From: Prosopocoilus inquinatus | Taxonomy: Eukaryota > Arthropoda > Insecta > Coleoptera > Lucanidae | Direction of reading: 5' to 3' | Assembly: GCA_036172665.1 (NCBI GenBank) | Contig: JAYKNF010000028.1 | Location: 124,001-188,000 of the forward strand | DNA: 64,000 nucleotides | Part shown: positions 10,954-24,031 of the stretch, piece after piece | How the letters are laid out: the number at the start of each line of letters is the position of its first letter | How positions within the stretch are numbered: the first letter of the stretch is position 1 | Notes under the pieces: model-generated | The model's input: the letters and a program-made list of their open reading frames with translations, nothing else | Told to the model about the DNA's origin: nothing | Databases searched by the model: none | Made by a program: the position numbers and the translations under genes

Positions 10954-12500
10954 ACTTTAGTCCATTCAAACGTCAAATAACATGCTAGATAAGTAAGGAT
11001 CTATTAGATACATCACAGGAACAACGCTAATATGTGTTGTTTCGTTTGAAACTATTTCCAGCTCCTGCTGCGTCCAAAAACTTCGTATCTCACATCAGAG
11101 TTACTGGAGTCCATCGAAACGACAAATAACATGATAGATAAGTAAGGATCGATTAGATACAGCACAGGAACAACGCTAATACGTGTTGTTTCGTTTACAA
11201 CTATTTAAAGCTTCTGCTGCGTCCGAAAATTTCGTATCTCACATCAGAGTTACTGGAGTCCATCGAAACGTCAAATAACATAGTAGATAAGTAAGGATCG
11301 ATTAGATACATCACAGGAACAACGCTAATGCGTGTTGTTTCGTTTAAAACTATTTCCAGCTCCTGCTGCGTCCAAAAACTTTGTATCTCACATCAGAGTT
11401 ACTGGAGTCCATCCAAACGTAAAATAACATGATAGATGAGTAAGGATCGATTAGATACATCACAGGAACATAGCTAATGCGTGTTGTTTCGTTTTAAACT
11501 ATTTCCAGCTTCTGCTGCGTCCGAAAACGTCGTATCTAACATCAGAGTTACTGGAGTCCATCGAAACGACAAATAACATGATAGATAAGTAAGGATCGAT
11601 TAGATACATCACAGGAACAACGCTAATACGTGTTGTTTCGTTTAAAACTATTTCCAGTTCCTGCTACGTCCAAAAACTTTGTATCTCACATCAGAGTTAC
11701 TGGAGTCCATCCAAACGTAAAATAACATGATAGATGAGTAAGGATCGATTAGATACATCACAGGAACAACGCTAATGCGTGTTGTTTCGTTTAAAACTAT
11801 TTCCAGCTTCTGCTGCGTCCGAAAATTTCGTATCTCACATCAAAGTTACTGGAGTCCATCCAAACGTCAAATAACATGTTAGATAAGTAAGGATCGTTTA
11901 GATACATCACAGGAACAACGCTAATACGTGTTGTTTGGTTTAAAACTATTTCCAGCTCCTGCTGCGTCCAAAAACTTCGTATCTCACATCAGAATTACTG
12001 GAGTCCATCCAAACGTCAAATAACATGATAGATGAGTAAGGATCGATTAGATACATCACAGGAACAACGCTAATACGTGTTGTTTCATTTAAAACTATTT
12101 CCAGTTTCTGCTGCGTCCGAAAACGTCGTATCTCACATCAAAGTTACTGGAGTCCATCCAAACGTCAAATAACATGTTAGATAAGTAAGGATCGTTTAGG
12201 TACATCACAGGAACAACGCTAATAGGTGTTGTTTCGTTTAAAACTATTTCCAGCTGCTGCTGCGTCCGAAAACGTCGTACCTCACATCAGAATTACTGGA
12301 GTCCATCCATACGTCAAATAACATGTTAGATAAGTAAGGATCGTTTAGATACATCACAGGAACAACGCTAATACGTGTTGTTTCGTTCAAAACTATTTCC
12401 AGCTTCTGCTGCATCCTAGAACTTTGTATCTCACATCAGAGTTACTGGAGTCCATCCAAACGTAAAATAACACGATAGATGAGTAAGGATCGATTAGATA
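10954..12500. repeat. Displaced internal duplication of 7371-8917
   Basis: The sequence matches 7371-8917 at an offset of 3583 bp (24 monomers plus the +7 scar). It is missing at the corresponding place in B2 near 18857, where GTTACTGGAGTCCG continues instead of GTTACTTTAGTCC. Small differences exist: CAAATAAC here against CAAACAAC at 8584 and in B2, and AACATCAGAG here against AACATCACAG near 7955 and 15858. The inserted copy thus lacks changes shared by the other two. Confidence 0.85.
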
Positions 12501-12880
12501 CAACACAGGAACAACGCTAATATGTGTTGTTTCGTTTAAAACTATTTCCAGCTGCTGCTGCGTCCGAAAATTTCGTATCTCACATTAGAGTTACTGGAGT
12601 CCATCGAAACGACAAATAACATAGTAGCTAAGTAAGGATCGATTAGATACATCACAGGAACAACGCTAATAGGTGTTGTTTCGTTCAAAACTATTTCCAG
12701 CTTCTGCTGCGTCCAAAAACTTTGTATCTCACATCAGAGTTACTGGAGACCATCCAAACGTAAAATAACAAGATAGATGAGTAAGGATCGATTAGATACA
12801 TCACAGGAACATCGCTAATGCGTGTTGTTTCGTTTAAAACTATTTCCATCTTCTGCTGCGTCCGAAAACGTCGTATCTCA

Positions 12881-15800
12881 CATCATAGTTACTGGAGACC
12901 ATCGAAACGACAAATGACATGATAGATAAATAAGGATCGATTAGATACAGCACAGGAACAACGCTAATACGTGTTGTTTCGTTCAAAACTATTTCCAGCT
13001 TCTTCTGCGTCCAAAAACTTTGTATCTCACATCAGAGTTACTGGAGTCCATCCAAACGTAAAATAACATGATAGATGAGTAAGGATCGATTAGATACATC
13101 ACAGGAACATCGCTAATACGTGTTGTTTCCTTTAAAACTATTTCCAGCTCCTGCTGCGTCCAAAAACTTTGTATCTCACATCAGACTTACTGGAGTCCAT
13201 CCAAACGTCAAATAACATGTTAGATAAGTAAGGATCGTTTAGATACATCACAGGAACAACGCTAATACGTGTTGTTTCGTTCAAAACTATTTCCAGCTAC
13301 TGCTGCGTCCGAGAACTTTGTATCTCACATCAGAGTTACTGGAGACCATCCAAACGTCAAATAACATGATAGATGAGTAAGGATCGATTAGATACATCAC
13401 AGGAACAACGCTAATACGTGTTGTTTCGTTTAAAACTATTTCCAGCTCCTGCTGCGTCCAAAAACTTCGTATCTCACATCAGAGTTACTAGAGTCCATCG
13501 AAACGTCAAATAACATGATAGATGAGTAAGGATCGATTAGATACATCACAGGAACAACGCTAATGCGTGTTGTTTCATTTAAAACTATTTCCAGCTTCTG
13601 TTGCGTCCGAAAATTTCGTACCTCACCTCAGAGTTACTGGAGTCCATGAAATGTCAAATAACATAGTAGATAAGTAAGGATCGATTAGATACATGACACA
13701 AACAACGCTAATACGTGTTGTTTCGTTCAAAACTATTTCCAGCTTCTGCTGCGTCCGAGAAATTTTTATCTCACATCAGAGATACTGGAGTCCATCCAAA
13801 CGTCAAATAACATGATAGATGAGTAAGGATCGATTAGATACATCACAGGAACAACGCTAATACGTGTTGTTTCGTTTAAAACTATTTCCAGCTTCTGCTG
13901 CGTCCGAAAATTTCGTATCTCACATCAAAGTTACTGGAGTCCATCGAAACGTCAAATAACATAGTAGATAAGTAAGGATCGATTAGATACATCACAGGAA
14001 CAACGCAAATACTTGTTGTTTCGTTCAAAACTATTTCCAGCTTCTGCTGCGTCCTAGAACTTTGTATCTCACATCACAGTTACTGGAGTCCGTCCAAACG
14101 TCAAATAACATGATAGATGAGTAAGGATCGATTAGATACATCACAGGAACAACGCTAATATGTGTTGTTTCGTTTAAAACTATTTCCAGCTGCTGCTGCG
14201 TCCGAAAATTTCGTATCTCACATTAGAGTTACTGGAGTCCATCGAAAAGTCAAATAACATAGTAGCTAAGTAAGGATCGATTAGATACATCACAGGAACA
14301 ACGCTAATGCGTGTTGTTTCATTTAAAACTATTTCCAGCTTCTGCTGCGTCCGAAAATTTCGTATCTCACATCAAAGTTACTGGAGTCCATCCAAACGTC
14401 AAATAACATGATAGATGAGTAAGGATCGATTAGATACATCACAGGAACAACGCTAATACGTGTTGTTTCGTTTAAAACTATTTCCAGTTTCTGCTGCGTC
14501 CGAAAACGTCGTATCTCACATCAAAGTTACTGGAGTCCATCCAAACGTCAAATAACATGTTAGATAAGTAAGGATCGTTTAGATACATCACAGGAACAAC
14601 GCTAATAGGTGTTGTTTCGTTTAAAACTATTTCCAGCTTCTGCTGCGTCCGAAAACGTCGTATCTCACATCAAAGTTACTGGAGTCCATCCAAACGTCAA
14701 ATAACATGTTAGATAAGTAAGGATCGTTTAGATACATCACAGGAACAACGCTAATAGGTGTTGTTTCGTTCAAAACTATTTCCTGCTTCTGCTGCGTCCA
14801 AAAACTTTGTATCTCACATCAGAGTTACTGGAGTCCATCCAAACGTAAAATAACACGATGGATGAGTAAGGATCGATTAGATACATCACAGGAACATAGC
14901 TAATGCGTGTTGTTTCGTTTTAAACTATTTCCAGCTTCTGCTGCGTCCAAAAATTTCGTATCTCACATCAGAATTACTAGAGTCCATCGAAACGTCAAAT
15001 AACATGATAGATGAGTAAGGATCGATTAGATACATCACAGGAACAACGCTAATGCGTGTTGTTTCGTTTAAAACTATTTCCAGCTTCTGCTGCGTCCGAA
15101 AATTTCGTATCTCACTTCAGAGTTACTGGAGTCCATCGAAACGTCAAATAACATAGTAGATAAGTAAGGATCGATTAGATACATCACAGGAACAACGCTA
15201 ATACGTGTTGTTTCGTTCAAAACTATTTCCAGCTTCTGCTGCGTCCGAGAACTTTGTATCTCACATCAGAGTTACTTTAGTCCATTCAAACGTCAAATAA
15301 CATGCTAGATAAGTAAGGATCTATTAGATACATCACAGGAACAACGCTAATATGTGTTGTTTCGTTTGAAACTATTTCCAGCTCCTGCTGCGTCCAAAAA
15401 CTTCGTATCTCACATCAGAGTTACTGGAGTCCATCGAAACGACAAATAACATGATAGATAAGTAAGGATCGATTAGATACAGCACAGGAACAACGCTAAT
15501 ACGTGTTGTTTCGTTTAAAACTATTTAAAGCTTCTGCTGCGTCCGAAAATTTCGTATCTCACATCAGAGTTACTGGAGTCCATCGAAACGTCAAATAACA
15601 TAGTAGATAAGTAAGGATCGATTAGATACATCACAGGAACAACGCTAATGCGTGTTGTTTCGTTTAAAACTATTTCCAGCTCCTGCTGCGTCCAAAAACT
15701 TTGTATCTCACATCAGAGTTACTGGAGTCCATCCAAACGTAAAATAACATGATAGATGAGTAAGGATCGATTAGATACATCACAGGAACATAGCTAATGC

Positions 15801-18800
15801 GTGTTGTTTCGTTTTAAACTATTTCCAGCTTCTGCTGCGTCCGAAAACGTCGTATCTAACATCACAGTTACTGGAGTCCATCGAAACGACAAATAACATG
15901 ATAGATAAGTAAGGATCGATTAGATACATCACAGGAACAACGCTAATACGTGTTGTTTCGTTTAAAACTATTTCCAGTTCCTGCTACGTCCAAAAACTTT
16001 GTATCTCACATCAGAGTTACTGGAGTCCATCCAAACGTAAAATAACATGATAGATGAGTAAGGATCGATTAGATACATCACAGGAACAACGCTAATGCGT
16101 GTTGTTTCGTTTAAAACTATTTCCAGCTTCTGCTGCGTCCGAAAATTTCGTATCTCACATCAAAGTTACTGGAGTCCATCCAAACGTCAAATAACATGTT
16201 AGATAAGTAAGGATCGTTTAGATACATCACAGGAACAACGCTAATACGTGTTGTTTGGTTTAAAACTATTTCCAGCTCCTGCTGCGTCCAAAAACTTCGT
16301 ATCTCACATCAGAATTACTGGAGTCCATCCAAACGTCAAATAACATGATAGATGAGTAAGGATCGATTAGATACATCACAGGAACAACGCTAATACGTGT
16401 TGTTTCATTTAAAACTATTTCCAGTTTCTGCTGCGTCCGAAAACGTCGTATCTCACATCAAAGTTACTGGAGTCCATCCAAACGTCAAACAACATGTTAG
16501 ATAAGTAAGGATCGTTTAGGTACATCACAGGAACAACGCTAATAGGTGTTGTTTCGTTTAAAACTATTTCCAGCTGCTGCTGCGTCCGAAAACGTCGTAC
16601 CTCACATCAGAATTACTGGAGTCCATCCATACGTCAAATAACATGTTAGATAAGTAAGGATCGTTTAGATACATCACAGGAACAACGCTAATACGTGTTG
16701 TTTCGTTCAAAACTATTTCCAGCTTCTGCTGCATCCTAGAACTTTGTATCTCACATCAGAGTTACTGGAGTCCATCCAAACGTAAAATAACACGATAGAT
16801 GAGTAAGGATCGATTAGATACATCACAGGAACATCGCTAATGCGTGTTGTTTCGTTTAAAACTATTTCCAGCTTCTGCTGCGTCCGAAAACGTCGTATCT
16901 CACATCAGAGTTACTGGAGTCCGTCCAAACGTCAAATAACATGATAGATGAGTAAGGATCGATTAGATACAACACAGGAACAACGCTAATATGTGTTGTT
17001 TCGTTCAAAACTATTTCCTGCTTCTGCTGCGTCCAAAAACTTTGTATCTCACATCAGAGTTACTGGAGTCCATCCAAACGTAAAATAACACGATAGATGA
17101 GTAAGGATCGATTAGATACATCACAGGAACATCGCTAATGCGTGTTGTTTCGTTTAAAACTATTTCCAGCTTCTGCTGCGTCCGAAAACGTCGTATCTCA
17201 CATCAAAGTTACTGGAGTCCATCCAAACGTCAAATAACATGTTAGATAAGTAAGGATCGTTTAGATACATCACAGGAACAACGCTAATAGGTGTTGTTTC
17301 GTTTAAAGCTATTTCCAGCTGCTGCTGCGTCCGAAAACGTCGTATCTCACATCAGAATTACTGGAGTCCATCCATACGTCAAATAACATGTTAGATAAGT
17401 AAGGATCGTTTAGATACATCACAGGAACAACGCTAATACGTGTTGTTTCGTTCAAAACTATTTCCAGCTTCTGCTGCATCCTAGAACTTTGTATCTCACA
17501 TCAGAGTTACTGGAGTCCGTCCAAACGTCAAATAACATGATAGATGAGTAAGGATCGATTATATACATCACAGGAAGAACGCTAATATGTGTTGTTTCGT
17601 TTAAAACTATTTCCAGCTGCTGCTGCTTCCGAAAATTTCGTATCTCACATTAGAGTTACTGGAGTCCATCGAAACGTCAAATAACATAGTAGCTAAGAAA
17701 GGATCGATTAGATATATCACAGGAACAACGCTAATACGTGTTGTTTCGTTCAAAACTATTTCCTGCTTCTGCTGCGTCCAAAAACTTTGTATCTCACATC
17801 AGAGTTACTGGAGTCCATCCAAACGTAAAATAACACGATAGATGAGTAAGGATCGATTAGATACATCACAGGAACATCGCTAATGCGTGTTGTTTCGTTT
17901 AAAACTATTTCCAGCTTCTGCTGCGTCCGAAAACGTCGTATCTCACATCAGATTTACTGGAGTCCATCGAAACGACAAATAACATGATAGATAAGTAAGG
18001 ATCGATTAGATACAGCACAGGAACAACGCTAATACGTGTTGTTTCGTTCAAAACTATTTCCAGCTTCTGCTGCGTCCGAGAACTTTGTATCTCACATCAG
18101 AGTTACTGGAGTCCGTCCAAACGTCAAATATATGAGTAAGGATATATATATACATGATAGATTAGATACATCACAGGTACAACGCTAATATGTGTTGTTT
18201 CGTTTAAAACTATTTCCAGCTGCTGCTGCGTCCGAAAATTTCGTATCTCACATTAGAGTTACTGGAGTCCATCGAAACGTCAAATAACATAGTAGCTAAG
18301 TAAGGATCGATTAGATACATCACAGGAACAACGCTAATACGTGTTGTTTCGTTTAAGACTATTTCCAGCTTCTGCTGTGTCCGAAAACGTCGTATCTCAC
18401 ATCAAAGTTACTGGAGTCCATCCAAACGTCAAATAACATGCTAGATAAGTAAGGATCGTTTAGATACATCACAGGAACAACGCTAATACGTGTTGTTTCG
18501 TTCAAAACTGTTTCCAGCTTCTGCTGCGTCCGATAACTTTTTATCTCACATCAGAGTTACTGGAGTCCGTCCAAACGTCAGATAACATGATAGATGAGTA
18601 AGGATCGATTAGACACATCACAGGAACAACGCTAATATGTGTTGTTTCGTTTAAAACTATTTCCAGCTGCTGCTGCGTCCGAAAACGTCGTATCTAACAT
18701 CAGACTTAATGGAGTCCATCCAAACGTCAAATAACATGTTAGATAAGTAAGGATCGTTTAGATACATCACAGGAACAACGCTAATACGTGTTGTTTCGTT

Positions 18801-19293
18801 CAAAACTATTTCCAGCTTCTGCTGCGTCCTAGAACTTTGTATCTCACATCAGAGTTACTGGAGTCCGTCCAAACGTCAAATAACATGATAGATGAGTAAG
18901 GATCGATTAGATACAACACAGGAACAACGCTAATATATGTTGTTTCGTTTAAAACTATTTCCAGCTGCTGCTGCGTCCGAAAATTTCGTATCTCACATTA
19001 GAGTTACTGGAGTCCATCGAAACGACAAATAACATAGTAGCTAAGTAAGGATCGATTAGATACATCACAGGAACAACGCTAATAGGTGTTGTTTCGTTCA
19101 AAACTATTTCCAGCTTCTGCTGCGTCCAAAAACTTTGTATCTCACATCACAGTTACTGGAGACCATCCAAACGTAAAATAACAAGATAGATGAGTAAGGA
19201 TCGCTTAGATACATCACAGGAACATCGCTAATGCGTGTTGTTTCGTTTAAAACTATTTCCATCTTCTGCTGCGTCCGAAAACGTCGTATCTCA
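12881..19293. repeat. Giant HOR copy B2, 43 monomers, 6413 bp
   Basis: It follows B1 at +7903 up to about 18856, then skips the 10-monomer insertion. It carries the -1 scar at 13644 and the block-swap scar at 18124. It probably represents the ancestral length of the unit. Confidence 0.88.
18124..18165. repeat. Second copy of block-swapped monomer
   Basis: Same swapped order and ATATATAT run as at 10221, 7903 bp away. This shows that the rearrangement predates duplication of the giant unit. Confidence 0.85.
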
Positions 19294-20733
19294 CATCATA
19301 GTTACGGGAGACCATCGAAACGACAAATGACATGATAGATAAATAAGGATCGATTAGATACAGCACAGGAACAACGCTAATACGTGTTGTTTCGTTCAAA
19401 ACTATTTCCAGCTTCTGCTGCGTCCAAAAACTTTGTATCTCACATCAGAGTTACTGGAGTCCATCCAAACGTAAAATAACATGATAGATGAGTAAGGATC
19501 GATTAGATACATCACAGGAACATCGCTAATACGTGTTGTTTCCTTTAAAACTATTTCCAGCTCCTGCTGCGTCCAAAAACTTTGTATCTCACATCAGACT
19601 TACTGGAGTCCATCCAAACGTCAAATAACATGTTAGATAAGTAAGGATCGTTTAGATACATCACAGGAACAACGCTAATACGTGTTGTTTCGTTCAAAAC
19701 TATTTCCAGCTACTGCTGCGTCCGAGAACTTTGTATCTCACATCAGAGTTACTGGAGTCCATCCAAACGTCAAATAACATGATAGATGAGTAAGGATCGA
19801 TTAGATACATCACAGGAACAACGCTAATACGTGTTGTTTCGTTTAAAACTATTTCCAGCTCCTGCTGCGTCCAAAAACTTCGTATCTCACATCAGAGTTA
19901 CTAGAGTCCATCGAAACGTCAAATAACATGATAGATGAGTAAGGATCGATTAGATACATCACAGGAACAACGCTAATGCGTGTTGTTTCATTTAAAACTA
20001 TTTCCAGCTTCTGTTGCGTCCGAAAATTTCGTACCTCACCTCAGAGTTACTGGAGTCCATGAAATGTCAAATAACATAGTAGATAAGTAAGGATCGATTA
20101 GATACATGACACAAACAACGCTAATACGTGTTGTTTCGTTCAAAACTATTTCCAGCTTCTGCTGCGTCCGAGAAATTTTTATCTCACATCAGAGATACTG
20201 GAGTCCATCCAAACGTCAAATAACATGATAGATGAGTAAGGATCGATTAGATACATCACAGGAACAACGCTAATACGTGTTGTTTCGTTTAAAACTATTT
20301 CCAGCTTCTGCTGCGTCCGAAAATTTCGTATCTCACATCAAAGTTACTGGAGTCCATCGAAACGTCAAATAACATAGTAGATAAGTAAGGATCGATTAGA
20401 TACATCACAGGAACAACGCTAATACTTGTTGTTTCGTTCAAAACTATTTCCAGCTTCTGCTGCGTCCTAGAACTTTGTATCTCACATCACAGTTACTGGA
20501 GTCCGTCCAAACGTCAAATAACATGATAGATGAGTAAGGATCGATTAGATACATCACAGGAACAACGCTAATACGTGTTGTTTCGTTCAAAACTATTTCC
20601 AGCTTCTGCTGCGTCCAAGAACTTTGTATCTCACATCAGAGTTACTGGAGTCCATCCAAACGTAAAATAACAAGATAGATGAGTAAGGATCGATTAGATA
20701 CATCACAGGAACAACGCTAATATGTGTTGTTTC
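18351..20733. repeat. 16-mer HOR copy 1, 2383 bp
   Basis: The marker GTTTAAGACT with CTGCTGTGTCC starts at 18351 and again at 20734. The length is 16 x 149 minus the -1 scar at 20057. The hybrid monomer near 20570-20717 (CCAAGAACTTTG with AACAAGATAG) marks the tandem junction. Confidence 0.87.
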
Positions 20734-22950
20734 GTTTAAGACTATTTCCAGCTTCTGCTGTGTCCGAAAACGTCGTATCTCACATCAAAGTTACTGGAGT
20801 CCATCCAAACGTCAAATAACATGCTAGATAAGTAAGGATCGTTTAGATACATCACAGGAACAACGCTAATACGTGTTGTTTCGTTCAAAACTGTTTCCAG
20901 CTTCTGCTGCGTCCGATAACTTTTTATCTCACATCAGAGTTACTGGAGTCCGTCCAAACGTCAGATAACATGATAGATGAGTAAGGATCGATTAGACACA
21001 TCACAGGAACAACGCTAATATGTGTTGTTTCGTTTAAAACTATTTCCAGCTGCTGCTGCGTCCGCAAACGTCGTATCTCACATCAGACTTAATGGAGTCC
21101 ATCCAAACGTCAAATAACATGTTAGATAAGTAAAGATCGTTTAGATACATCACAGGAACAACGCTAATACGTGTTGTTTCGTTCAAAACTATTTCCAGCT
21201 TCTGCTGCGTCCTAGAACTTTGTATCTCACATCAGAGTTACTGGAGTCCATCCAAACGTCAAATAACATGATAGATGAGTAAGGATCGATTAGATACAAC
21301 ACAGGAACAACGCTAATATGTGTTGTTTCGTTTAAAACTATTTCCAGCTGCTGCTGCGTCCGAAAATTTCGTATCTCACATTAGAGTTACTGGAGTCCAT
21401 CGAAACGACAAATAACATAGTAGCTAAGTAAGGATCGATTAGATACATCACAGGAACAACGCTAATAGGTGTTGTTTCGTTCAAAACTATTTCCAGCTTC
21501 TGCTGCGTCCAAAAACTTTGTATCTCACATCAGAGTTACTGGAGACCATCCAAACGTAAAATAACAAGATAGATGAGTAAGGATCGATTAGATACATCAC
21601 AGGAACATCGCTAATGCGTGTTGTTTCGTTTAAAACTATTTCCATCTTCTGCTGCGTCCGAAAACGTCGTATCTCACATCATAGTTACGGGAGACCATCG
21701 AAACGACAAATGACATGATAGATAAATAAGGATCGATTAGATACAGCACAGGAACAACGCTAATACGTGTTGTTTCGTTCAAAACTATTTCCAGCTTCTG
21801 CTGCGTCCAAAAACTTTGTATCTCACATCAGAGTTACTGGAGTCCATCCAAACGTAAAATAACATGATAGATGAGTAAGGATCGATTAGATACATCACAG
21901 GAACATCGCTAATACGTGTTGTTTCCTTTAAAACTATTTCCAGCTCCTGCTGCGTCCAAAAACTTTGTATCTCACATCAGACTTACTGGAGTCCATCCAA
22001 ACGTCAAATAACATGTTAGATAAGTAAGGATCGTTTAGATACATCACAGGAACAACGCTAATACGTGTTGTTTCGTTCAAAACTATTTCCAGCTACTGCT
22101 GCGTCCGAGAACTTTGTATCTCACATCAGAGTTACTGGAGTCCATCCAAACGTCAAATAACATGATAGATGAGTAAGGATCGATTAGATACATCACAGGA
22201 ACAACGCTAATACGTGTTGTTTCGTTTAAAACTATTTCCAGCTCCTGCTGCGTCCAAAAACTTCGTATCTCACATCAGAGTTACTAGAGTCCATCGAAAC
22301 GTCAAATAACATGATAGATGAGTAAGGATCGATTAGATACATCACAGGAACAACGCTAATGCGTGTTGTTTCATTTAAAACTATTTCCAGCTTCTGTTGC
22401 GTCCGAAAATTTCGTACCTCACCTCAGAGTTACTGGAGTCCATGAAATGTCAAATAACATAGTAGATAAGTAAGGATCGATTAGATACATGACACAAACA
22501 ACGCTAATACGTGTTGTTTCGTTCAAAACTATTTCCAGCTTCTGCTGCGTCCGAGAAATTTTTATCTCACATCAGAGATACTGGAGTCCATCCAAACGTC
22601 AAATAACATGATAGATGAGTAAGGATCGATTAGATACATCACAGGAACAACGCTAATACGTGTTGTTTCGTTTAAAACTATTTCCAGCTTCTGCTGCGTC
22701 CGAAAATTTCGTATCTCACATCAAAGTTACTGGAGTCCATCGAAACGTCAAATAACATAGTAGATAAGTAAGGGTCGATTAGATACATCACAGGAACAAC
22801 GCTAATACTTGTTGTTTCGTTCAAAACTATTTCCAGCTTCTGCTGCGTCCTAGAACTTTGTATCTCACATCACAGTTACTGGAGTCCGTCCAAACGTCAA
22901 ATAACATGATAGATGAGTAAGGATCGATTAGATACATCACAGGAACAACG
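20734..22950. repeat. 16-mer HOR copy 2
   Basis: It follows copy 1 at +2383 with few changes, for example CCGCAAACG near 21062 for CCGAAAACG and GTCCATCC near 21247 for GTCCGTCC. After about 22950 the sequence resumes the order seen in B2 after 14160, so the duplication was an insertion into an otherwise continuous giant unit. Confidence 0.85.
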
Positions 22951-24031
22951 CTAATATGTGTTGTTTCGTTTAAAACTATTTCCAGCTGCTGCTGCCTCCG
23001 AAAATTTCGTATCTCACATTAGAGTTACTGGAGTCCATCGAAAAGTCAAATAACATAGTAGCTAAGTAAGGATCGATTAGATACATCACAGGAACAACGC
23101 TAATGCGTGTTGTTTCATTTAAAACTATTTCCAGCTTCTGCTGCGTCCGAAAATTTCGTATCTCACATCAAAGTTACTGGAGTCCATCCAAACGTCAAAT
23201 AACATGATAGATGAGTAAGGATCGATTAGATACATCACAGGAACAACGCTAATACGTGTTGTTTCGTTTAAAACTATTTCCAGCTTCTGCTGCGTCCGAA
23301 AATTTCGTATCTCACATCAAAGTTACTGGAGTCCATCGAAACGTCAAATAACATAGTAGATAAGTAAGGATCGATTAGATACATCACAGGAACAACGCTA
23401 ATACTTGTTGTTTCGTTCAAAACTATTTCCAGCTTCTGCTGCGTCCTAGAACTTTGTATCTCACATCACAGTTACTGGAGTCCGTCCAAACGTCAAATAA
23501 CATGATAGATGAGTAAGGATCGATTAGATACATCACAGGAACAACGCTAATACGTGTTGTTTCGTTTAAAACTATTTCCAGCTCCTGCTGCGTCCAAAAA
23601 TTTCGTATCTCACATCAGAGTTACTAGCGTCCATCGAAACGTCAAATAACATGATAGATGAGTAAGGATCGATTAGATACATCACAGGAACAACGCTAAT
23701 ACGTGTTGTTTCGTTTAAAACTATTTCCAGCTCCTGCTGCGTCCAAGAACTTCGTATCTCACATCAGAATTACTAGAGTCCATCGAAACGTCAAATAACA
23801 TGATAGATGAGTAAGGATCGATCAGATACATCACAGGAACAACGCTAATGCGTGTTGTTTCGTTTAAAACTATTTCCAGCTTCTGCTGCGTCCGAAAATT
23901 TCGTATCTCACATCAGAGTTACTGGAGTCCATCGAAACGTCAAATAACATAGTAGATAAGTAAGGATCGATTAGATACATCACAAGAACAACGCTAATGC
24001 GTGTTGTTTCGTTTAAAACTATTTCCAGCTC
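21798..24031. repeat. 15-mer HOR copy 1, 2234 bp
   Basis: Matches the next copy at +2234 (15 x 149 minus the -1 scar at 22440). The left edge is set by the CAGCTTCTG/CAGCTCCTG difference near 21797. Confidence 0.85.
22804..23995. repeat. 4-monomer duplication (596 bp) inside the 15-mer
   Basis: AATACTTGTTG occurs at 22804 and 23400, 596 bp (4 x 149) apart, and again at 25038 and 25634. The flanking CATCAAAG and CCTAGAACTTTG monomers are repeated with it. It became part of the 15-mer unit before that unit was duplicated. Confidence 0.82.

Larger units (their letters stand above)
4978..12880. repeat. Giant HOR copy B1, 53 monomers, 7903 bp
   Basis: This unit contains the -1 monomer at 5741 (CCATGAAATG) and the +7 rearranged monomer at 10221. 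The segment 10954-12500 duplicates 7371-8917 and is absent from copy B2, which explains the 10-monomer length difference. Elsewhere the sequence matches B2 at a fixed 7903-bp offset with few visible differences. Confidence 0.9.
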
